This document shows positions 47,520 through 53,637 of a stretch of DNA of 53,637 nt, piece after piece. Under the pieces are notes generated by a model. The model ran no database searches. It was given only the letters and a program-made list of their open reading frames with translations, and was not told the origin of the DNA. The stretch is from Polaromonas sp. CG_9.7 (GTDB lineage Bacteria > Pseudomonadota > Gammaproteobacteria > Burkholderiales > Burkholderiaceae_C): positions 1 through 53,637 of the forward strand of contig NZ_JADOVG010000022.1 in assembly GCF_015752205.1 (NCBI RefSeq), in the 5' to 3' direction. Position 1 is the stretch's first letter, and every line of letters begins with the position of its first letter. The position numbers and the translations under genes were made by a program.

Positions 47520-47852
47520 ATGGATGCCGTGTCCCCCACCATCATCAACCTGATTATTTTTGTACTGGCCATCTACGTCGGCTACCACGTCGTCTGGACC
47601 GTCACGCCTGCGCTGCACACGCCGCTGATGGCGGTGACCAATGCAATTTCAGCCATCGTCATCGTCGGCGCGATGCTGGCTGCCGCGCTCACCGAAACCA
47701 CGTTGGGCCGCACCATGGGCGTATTGGCCGTGGCGCTGGCAGCGGTCAATGTCTTTGGCGGTTTCCTGGTCACGCGCCGGATGCTGGAGATGTTCCGCAA
47801 GAAGGAAAAAAAGGCTGTCGCAGCCGTTGTTGATTCGGGAGCTTCCAAATGA
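47520..47852 (+). CDS. pntAB: NAD(P) transhydrogenase subunit alpha part 2 (membrane)
   Basis: 110 residues with AAGGAGA seven bases upstream. Three or four membrane helices: LIIFVLAIYVGYHVVW, AISAIVIVGAMLAA and VLAVALAAVNVFGGFLVTRRML, the last ending in the conserved FLVTRRM. It is the membrane half of the alpha subunit. Overlaps pntB by four bases (ATGA). Confidence 0.94.
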   Translation: MDAVSPTIINLIIFVLAIYVGYHVVWTVTPALHTPLMAVTNAISAIVIVGAMLAAALTETTLGRTMGVLAVALAAVNVFGGFLVTRRMLEMFRKKEKKAVAAVVDSGASK

Positions 47853-49273
47853 GCATGAACCTTGTCACGCTGCTGTACCTGGTGGCTTCGGTTTTCTTCA
47901 TCCAGGCGCTCAAGGGCCTGTCGCACCCTACCACTTCGTTGCGCGGCAACCTGTTCGGCATGGTCGGCATGGGGATTGCCATTTTGACGACGGGTGCGCT
48001 GATTGTAGAAATCTCGGGCGGCAAGGCCCAAGGCATGGTGTATGTGCTGGGCGCGCTGGTCGTGGGCGGCGCTGCCGGTACCGTGATGGCCAAGCGTGTC
48101 GAGATGACCAAGATGCCCGAGCTGGTCGCCTTCATGCACAGCATGATCGGCCTGGCCGCCGTGTTCATTGCCGTGGCGGCAGTGGCCGAGCCTCACGCCT
48201 TCAACATCGTCGCCAAGGGCCTGCCGATTCCGGCGGGCAACCGGCTTGAGTTGTTCCTCGGTGCGGCGATCGGCGCCATCACCTTCAGCGGCTCGGTGAT
48301 TGCCTTCGGCAAGCTCAGCGGCAAGTACAAGTTTCGCCTGTTCCAGGGCGCACCGGTGTCCTTTCCCGGCCAGCACAAGCTCAACCTGGTGCTGGGATTG
48401 ATCACTGTGGCGCTGGGCATCACGTTCATGTTGACCGGCAGCTGGACGGCTTTCTTTGCCATGCTGGCGCTGTCCTTTGTCATGGGCGTGCTGATCATCA
48501 TTCCGATCGGCGGCGCCGACATGCCAGTGGTGGTGTCGATGCTCAACAGCTATTCAGGCTGGGCGGCGGCCGGCATTGGCTTTTCGCTGAACAATTCCAT
48601 GCTGATCATTGCCGGCTCGCTGGTCGGTTCGTCCGGCGCGATTCTGTCGTACATCATGTGCAAGGCGATGAACCGCTCGTTCTTCAATGTGATCCTGGGC
48701 GGCTTTGGCGGCGAGGCAGCCACGGCCGCCACCGGCGCCAAAGAGCAGCGTCCGGTCAAGTCGGGCTCGGCCGACGACGCTGCCTTCATTCTGGGCAATG
48801 CCGAAACTGTCATCATCGTGCCGGGCTATGGCCTGGCGGTGGCGCGCGCGCAGCACTCGGTCAAGGAACTGGCGCAAAAACTGACCGACAAGGGCATCAC
48901 CGTCAAGTATGCGATTCATCCGGTGGCCGGACGCATGCCCGGCCACATGAACGTGTTGCTGGCCGAGGCCGAGGTGCCTTATGACCAGGTGTTCGAGATG
49001 GAGGACATCAACGCCGAGTTCGGCCAGGCGGACGTTGCCATCATCCTGGGCGCCAACGACGTGGTGAACCCGGCCGCACATGTCAAGGGCAGCGCCATCT
49101 ACGGCATGCCGATCCTGGAGGCCTACAAGGCCAAGACGGTCATCGTTAACAAGCGGTCCATGGCGGCGGGTTATGCCGGCCTGGACAATGAACTCTTCTA
49201 CATGGACAAGACCATGATGGTGTTTGGCGACGCCAAGAAAATTATCGAGGACATGGGCAAGGCCATTGAGTAA
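47849..49273 (+). CDS. pntB: NAD(P) transhydrogenase subunit beta
   Basis: 474 residues. The membrane domain has about nine helices (FFIQALKGLSHPTTSLRGN near the start). The C-terminal NADP(H) domain carries GYGLAVARAQH, HPVAGRMPGHMNVLLAEA, LGANDVVNPAA and VNKRSMAAGYAGLDN, the latter holding the residues that contact NADP phosphate. With PntAA/PntAB it forms the complete enzyme in the inner membrane. Confidence 0.96.
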   Translation: MSMNLVTLLYLVASVFFIQALKGLSHPTTSLRGNLFGMVGMGIAILTTGALIVEISGGKAQGMVYVLGALVVGGAAGTVMAKRVEMTKMPELVAFMHSMIGLAAVFIAVAAVAEPHAFNIVAKGLPIPAGNRLELFLGAAIGAITFSGSVIAFGKLSGKYKFRLFQGAPVSFPGQHKLNLVLGLITVALGITFMLTGSWTAFFAMLALSFVMGVLIIIPIGGADMPVVVSMLNSYSGWAAAGIGFSLNNSMLIIAGSLVGSSGAILSYIMCKAMNRSFFNVILGGFGGEAATAATGAKEQRPVKSGSADDAAFILGNAETVIIVPGYGLAVARAQHSVKELAQKLTDKGITVKYAIHPVAGRMPGHMNVLLAEAEVPYDQVFEMEDINAEFGQADVAIILGANDVVNPAAHVKGSAIYGMPILEAYKAKTVIVNKRSMAAGYAGLDNELFYMDKTMMVFGDAKKIIEDMGKAIE

Positions 49274-49466
49274 GCCTTCCCCTGCGCCTGTGCAACGTAC
49301 ATGCGCCACGCGCCGTGAACTATTGCCAAAAGGCGCGATTGGTGAGCCAAGTCTTTTGAATACGTTAATTTGCTAGGGAAAACCTAATAGCCAAGGGATC
49401 GGCTTTCCCTGAAAATTGCTGTAAGTAGCGAGTAAGTAAAAAATAACAGTACTGGAGGCAAGGAAG

Positions 49467-51167
49467 ATGAGTGCAGTGATGAAAACCGGCGAAGCGGAAC
49501 GCCCGTGGCTCAAGGCTTATCCGGCAGGTGTTCCTGCCGATATCGATGCCTCGCAATATCCGTCGCTGGTGGTCCTGATGGAGGAAAGCTTCAAGACCTA
49601 CAAGGACCGTGTTGCCTATAGTTTCATGGGCAAGGAAATCACTTTTGGTCAAACCAACAACCTGTCGCTTGCGTTTGGCGCCTATCTGCAGGGTTTGGGA
49701 CTGGTCCGTGGCGACCGGGTAGCCATCATGATGCCCAACGTGCCGCAGTACCCGGTGGCAGTGGCGGCCATCCTGCGTGCAGGCTACGTTGTGGTCAATG
49801 TGAATCCGCTTTACACACCGCGTGAACTGGAGCACCAGCTCAAGGATTCAGGCGCCAAAGCCATTGTGATCGTCGAAAACTTCGCTGCCACGCTGGAGCA
49901 GTGCCTGGCCAACACGCCGGTCAAGCATGTCGTGCTGTGTTCCATGGGGGACCAGTTGGGCCTGCTCAAGGGAGCGCTGGTCAATTACGTGGTGCGCAAT
50001 GTCAAGAAAATAGTGCCGCCGTTCAACCTGCCGGGCGCCGTGCGCTTTAACGATGCCCTGGCGCAGGGAACGCGCGCTGTTCTCAAGCGCCCGGACATCA
50101 AGCCTGACGACATTGCCGTGCTTCAGTACACCGGCGGCACGACCGGGGTGTCCAAAGGCGCTGTGCTGTTGCACCGCAACGTGATTGCCAACGTGCTGCA
50201 GTCAGAAGCCTGGAACGGCCCGGCCATGGCAAGCCTGGGTGAAGGAGAGCAGCCTATTTATGTCTGCGCGCTGCCGCTCTACCATATCTTCGCTTTCACG
50301 GTCAACATGATGCTGGGCATGCGGACCGGCGGCAAAAACATCCTGATCCCCAACCCCCGTGATCTGCCGGCAGTGCTCAAGGAGCTTGCCAAGCACAAGG
50401 TCAACAGTTTTCCGGCGGTCAATACCCTGTTCAACGGGCTGGCAAACCATCCGGACTTCAACACTGTCGACTGGTCGCACCTGAAAATCTCCTTGGGCGG
50501 CGGCATGGCGGTGACCAGCGCGGTGGCCAAGCTGTGGCTGCAAAAAACCGGCTGCCCGATTTGCGAGGGCTATGGCCTCTCGGAAACCTCGCCCTCGGCC
50601 AGTTGCAATCCGACCAACAGCAAAACCTTCACCGGCACGATCGGCGTGCCGATTCCGGGAACCTGGTTCAAGCTGCTGGACGACGACGGCCATGAAGTGG
50701 CGCCCGGCCAGCCTGGCGAGATTGCCATCAAGGGTCCGCAGGTCATGGCGGGCTACTGGCAGCGGCCTGACGAAACCGACAAGGTCATGACGCCTGATGG
50801 CTATTTCAAGTCCGGCGACATCGGCATCATTGACGAAAACGGTTTTTTCAAGATCATCGACCGCAAGAAGGACATGGTGCTGGTCAGCGGCTTCAATGTC
50901 TATCCAAACGAGATTGAGGAAATCGTTTCCACCATGGACGGTGTGCTGGAATGCGCTTGCGTCGGTGTGATTGACGAAAAATCAGGTGAAGCCGTCAAAC
51001 TGGTGATCGTGAAGAAGAACCCCGAATTGACCGAAGCCGACGTGCGCGCTTTCTGCAAGATAAACCTGACCGGCTACAAGCAGCCAAAGGTTGTCGAGTT
51101 CCGCACCGAATTGCCCAAGACGCCGGTTGGCAAGATCCTGCGCCGTGAACTGCGCGACAAGCGCTGA
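49467..51167 (+). CDS. Long-chain acyl-CoA ligase (FadD-like)
   Basis: 566 residues. Adenylate-forming core: YTGGTTGVSKGA (P-loop), GYGLSETSP, GYFKSGDIGIIDENGFFKIIDRKKDM (hinge Asp/Lys) and the terminal PKTPVGKILRRELRD (catalytic Lys). Length and pattern fit FadD. It activates fatty acids to acyl-CoA via acyl-AMP. SD-like GGAGG about 12 bases upstream. A monocistronic gene between pntB and the nucleosidase. Confidence 0.93.
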   Translation: MSAVMKTGEAERPWLKAYPAGVPADIDASQYPSLVVLMEESFKTYKDRVAYSFMGKEITFGQTNNLSLAFGAYLQGLGLVRGDRVAIMMPNVPQYPVAVAAILRAGYVVVNVNPLYTPRELEHQLKDSGAKAIVIVENFAATLEQCLANTPVKHVVLCSMGDQLGLLKGALVNYVVRNVKKIVPPFNLPGAVRFNDALAQGTRAVLKRPDIKPDDIAVLQYTGGTTGVSKGAVLLHRNVIANVLQSEAWNGPAMASLGEGEQPIYVCALPLYHIFAFTVNMMLGMRTGGKNILIPNPRDLPAVLKELAKHKVNSFPAVNTLFNGLANHPDFNTVDWSHLKISLGGGMAVTSAVAKLWLQKTGCPICEGYGLSETSPSASCNPTNSKTFTGTIGVPIPGTWFKLLDDDGHEVAPGQPGEIAIKGPQVMAGYWQRPDETDKVMTPDGYFKSGDIGIIDENGFFKIIDRKKDMVLVSGFNVYPNEIEEIVSTMDGVLECACVGVIDEKSGEAVKLVIVKKNPELTEADVRAFCKINLTGYKQPKVVEFRTELPKTPVGKILRRELRDKR

Positions 51168-51253
51168 ACCCCGAATCCTTGAAACCTGTTGCCGGGTTCA
51201 AATGACCTTGTCCGAAAACATTCCCGCAGCGATTTTCCGGGAAAATCGACTGC

Positions 51254-52021
51254 ATGCCGCTCGCCTCTGATCTTGTTACAAGCCCGATAGCCATCCTCAG
51301 CGCCTTGCCGCAGGAGCAGCGCGGCCTCATGGAGTTGCTACAGCGGCCGCGCAAAGTTATTCACGCCAGTCGCGACTTCTGGCTGGGAGACCTGCATGGC
51401 CAGCCTGTGGTGCTGGCTTTGTCAAAGATTGGCAAGGTAGCCGCTGCCACCACGACGACAGCGCTCATAGAGCGTTTTGGCGTGCTCCGCATTGTGTTCA
51501 CCGGCGTTGCAGGCGGACTTGGCCATGGCGTCAAAGTGGGCGACGTGGTGGTGGCAACGGATTTTGTGCAGCATGACCTGGACGCCTCCCCGCTGTTTCC
51601 CCGTTACCAAGTGCCGCTCTATGGCAAAACCAGGTTTCATTGTGATGCGGTCTTGAGCGCGCTGCTGTTCGAAGCGAGTTGTCATGCGTTGGCGCACGAA
51701 AGCCGGATGGCGCACGGATTTGCCGGTGCTTGCGTTCACCAAGGCTTGATTGCCAGCGGCGACCGTTTTGTGTCAGGGGCTGACGAATCCAGGCGCTTGC
51801 GCGATCTGATGGCCAGAGCGGGTCATGATGTGCTGGCCGTGGAGATGGAAGGGGCCGCAGTGGCGCAAGTCTGCATGGACTACGGCGTGCCGTTTGCCGT
51901 GATGCGCACCATTTCAGACCGGGCGGACGACAGCGCGCATATCGATTTTCCATCTTTCGTCGATGCCGTTGCCAGCCGGTATGCCCGGGTCGTCATTGAA
52001 CGATTTTTGAGTAAGCTATAA
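51254..52021 (+). CDS. mtnN: 5'-methylthioadenosine/S-adenosylhomocysteine nucleosidase
   Basis: 255 residues. PNP/UDP fold: ILSALPQEQRGL near the N-terminus (catalytic Glu region), FTGVAGGLGHGVKVGDVVVA, and the C-terminal LAVEMEGAAVAQVCMDYGVPFAVMRTISDRADDSA (MEGAA, with the catalytic Asp in SDRAD). It removes adenine from MTA and SAH, feeding methionine salvage. The stop codon lies in dispersed repeat copy G. Confidence 0.93.
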   Translation: MPLASDLVTSPIAILSALPQEQRGLMELLQRPRKVIHASRDFWLGDLHGQPVVLALSKIGKVAAATTTTALIERFGVLRIVFTGVAGGLGHGVKVGDVVVATDFVQHDLDASPLFPRYQVPLYGKTRFHCDAVLSALLFEASCHALAHESRMAHGFAGACVHQGLIASGDRFVSGADESRRLRDLMARAGHDVLAVEMEGAAVAQVCMDYGVPFAVMRTISDRADDSAHIDFPSFVDAVASRYARVVIERFLSKL

Positions 52022-52086
52022 AAAACATAGCTGACCGCAGCCGTGCGTATTGCGCAAAGGGCTAATTTGATACTGAATTTCAATAA
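52015..52086 (+). repeat. Dispersed repeat, copy G
   Basis: agctat-aaaaaac-atagct, then cgtattgcgcaaagggctaatttgatactgaattt. The mtnN stop TAA (52019-52021) lies in the first stem. Confidence 0.7.
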
Positions 52087-52092
52087 AAAGGC

Positions 52093-53079
52093 TCACTGCA
52101 GCCAGCCCCGCTTCCTGAAATACCACATCGGCACCACGGCGCTGGCAATCATCAAAGCCAGCGCGTACGGATACCCCATCGCCCAGTCCAGTTCTGGCAT
52201 CATCTTGAAGTTCATGCCGTAGACGCTGGCAATCAGCGTGGGCGGCAGCAGCGCGACGCTGGCCACAGAGAAGATCTTGATGATCTTGTTCTGGTTGATG
52301 TTGATGAAGCCGACGGTGGCATCCATCAGGAAGTTGATCTTGTCGAACAAAAACGCGGTGTGTGAGTCGAGCGAGTCGATGTCGCGCAGAATCTGGCGCG
52401 CTTCCTCGAACTGCTCGGCATTGAGCATCTTGCTGCGCATCATGAAGCTGACGGCGCGCCGCGTGTCCATCACATTGCGCCGGATGCGACCGCTCAGGTC
52501 TTCATGCCGGGCGATCGCGCCCAGCACTTCGCCGGCCATCACGTCGGTGACATCGCCTGACAGTACTTTGGTGCTGACTTTTTCAAGATCGATGTAAATG
52601 CCTTCCAGCGTGTCCGCCGAATATTCGGCGTCGGCATCGAACAGTTTGAGCAGCACTTCCTTGGCGTCTTCAATCAAGCCGGGTGCGCGGCGTGCACGCA
52701 TCCGCAACAGCCTGAACACCGGCACATCCTCATCATGAATCGAAAACAGGACGCCCTTGCTCTTCAGGTCGTCATTCACCAGGTTCAGGATAAAAGCGAC
52801 GCGTACCGTGCGCGGTTCGTCCTCATCGGCAATCAAGAAGTCCGAACGGATGTGCAACTCACCGTTGTCTTCCTCGTAAAAACGCGCGGATTCCTCGATG
52901 TCCTCGTCCATTGCATCTTCGGGAATGGACAGGCCGTAATACTGCTTGATCCAGCGTTTTTCTTCAAGTGTGGGGGACTCCAGGTCCACCCAGATGGGCT
53001 GGAATCTGGAGAGCTCTTCCAGGGATTCGATTTCTTCCTGAAAAAGCCGGCCATTGGCGAGCGTAAAAATATTGAGCAT
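52093..53079 (-). CDS. corA: CorA-family magnesium/cobalt transporter
   Basis: 328 residues. A long cytoplasmic N-terminal domain is rich in Asp/Glu. The two C-terminal helices are FSVASVALLPPTLIASVYGMNF and YALALMIASAVVPMWYF. The YGMNF signature and the loop MPELDWAMGYP at the pore mouth identify CorA. It forms a homopentameric inner-membrane channel for Mg2+ (and Co2+/Ni2+). A monocistronic gene convergent with mtnN. Confidence 0.95.
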   Translation of the reverse strand: MLNIFTLANGRLFQEEIESLEELSRFQPIWVDLESPTLEEKRWIKQYYGLSIPEDAMDEDIEESARFYEEDNGELHIRSDFLIADEDEPRTVRVAFILNLVNDDLKSKGVLFSIHDEDVPVFRLLRMRARRAPGLIEDAKEVLLKLFDADAEYSADTLEGIYIDLEKVSTKVLSGDVTDVMAGEVLGAIARHEDLSGRIRRNVMDTRRAVSFMMRSKMLNAEQFEEARQILRDIDSLDSHTAFLFDKINFLMDATVGFININQNKIIKIFSVASVALLPPTLIASVYGMNFKMMPELDWAMGYPYALALMIASAVVPMWYFRKRGWLQ

Positions 53080-53637
53080 GACAGACGACTTTTAGATGGG
53101 CATAGGCCTGTGCAGGGCGTCATTCAGCCTGGGCACAGGTGCAGGTTGTAGGGATGAAGGCCTTGCTTTCAACCCGCTTCCCGGCCTTATCTGGCGTCAG
53201 TCTGCGGTGTTGAAAGCGGCCAACTGGGACTGCTTTCCAAGGTGGTCTCCGTAGTCAATAAGCCGCGATTATGGCATCGCCAATGTCACTTATCTACCGT
53301 GCAAATGACAACTTCACTGTCTGTAAGGCTCGCAGAAATTCTTTGGCAGGGTGCGCTGGAGTCAAAGGAAATGACTGATAACAGACAATAAAACCGATTG
53401 CTAATTTTGCAGGGGACCAGATTTCAACAGGGAGTCAAACCATCGTGCTAACTTTAATTTACAAATTAAATATTTTTGTAACCAGCAAATTGGCGAGAGG
53501 ATTTTCTGTTGGCATTTCTGTTGGCAGTGCGTTAGCAACAATCTAGTAGACAGTCAACCTGATTCGTTGTCTGCGTGCGGATAGACCCAAGCCATTTTTT
53601 GGCGTGCCTTGCTTAAGTTGAATTGCCAGCGTATTGG
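53080..53637. other. Gene-free right end with small repeats
   Basis: 558 bases upstream of corA with no convincing reading frame. It includes an AT-rich palindrome tttaattt-ac-aaattaaa (53453-53470), a perfect 12-base direct repeat tttctgttggca (53503-53514 and 53515-53526), and a 7-bp inverted repeat ttacaaa/tttgtaa (53459-53481). These may be control sites for corA or for a gene beyond the window. Confidence 0.5.

Overview
The window looks like a chromosomal segment of a Comamonadaceae betaproteobacterium, probably Polaromonas, Rhodoferax or a close relative. This is inferred from gene content (Bug/TctC receptors, TctDE-TctBA, group 2 PyrF, the uvrA/MFS/ssb block, split PntAA/PntAB/PntB), high GC, and a dispersed AGCTAT-N7-ATAGCT type repeat that I associate with that family. 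No rRNA, tRNA, CRISPR array, IS element or phage gene was recognised.

Layout. (1) 80-5464 is accessory. A repetitive protein with about 67 collagen-like G-X-T triplets and ten 19-residue repeats is followed by an AT-rich stretch. That stretch encodes a GT2 glycosyltransferase with a TPR tail and a 639-residue protein I could not assign. A small OmpA-like lipoprotein follows. This block is the best candidate for an undescribed system: a Thr-rich collagen-like polypeptide next to a protein-type glycosyltransferase. (2) 6053-10165, minus strand: N-formylglutamate amidohydrolase-like and transglutaminase-like genes (ATGA-coupled), DacB/PBP4 and a DUF1499 protein. (3) 10446-16360, plus strand: tsaB, rimI, a degenerate uracil-DNA-glycosylase-like gene, pyrF, then LysR, Bug receptor and an aspartoacylase-like amidohydrolase. 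(4) 16418-25570: a small membrane protein, a DMT permease, a DUF883 protein, a complete dipeptide/oligopeptide ABC operon (substrate-binding protein, B, C, D, F; genes coupled by 4-nt overlaps), a decayed DMT permease and a lipoprotein glycerophosphodiesterase. (5) 25692-32407: uvrA, MFS, ClC antiporter and ssb. (6) 32408-36445: a PAS histidine kinase/receiver hybrid preceded by an RsbQ-type alpha/beta hydrolase, and a long MipA/OmpV-type outer-membrane protein. (7) 36478-42650: mnmA, then tctD-tctE-tctB-tctA, which lacks a tctC receptor and has a coupled 20-codon ORF before tctB. (8) 42884-53079: Nudix hydrolase, LysR divergent from mmsA, pntAA-pntAB-pntB, acyl-CoA ligase, MTA/SAH nucleosidase and corA.

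How the genes work together. Two regions concern uptake of organic acids or acylated amino acids (LysR-Bug-aspartoacylase; TctDEBA). The Bug receptor at 14.4 kb could in principle serve the receptor-less TctBA. The Dpp-like operon imports peptides. The RsbQ-like hydrolase and PAS kinase probably form one sensory module. tsaB and mnmA serve tRNA modification; uvrA and ssb serve DNA maintenance.

A recurrent small repeat (eight copies found by eye) lies between genes. In five cases it runs into coding sequence, supplying the tsaB start codon, an in-frame insert in the UDG-like protein, the MnmA C-terminus, and the stop codons of the nucleosidase and Nudix genes. GC judgements, repeat counts and family calls come from reading the sequence and recalled family motifs; no database search was run.
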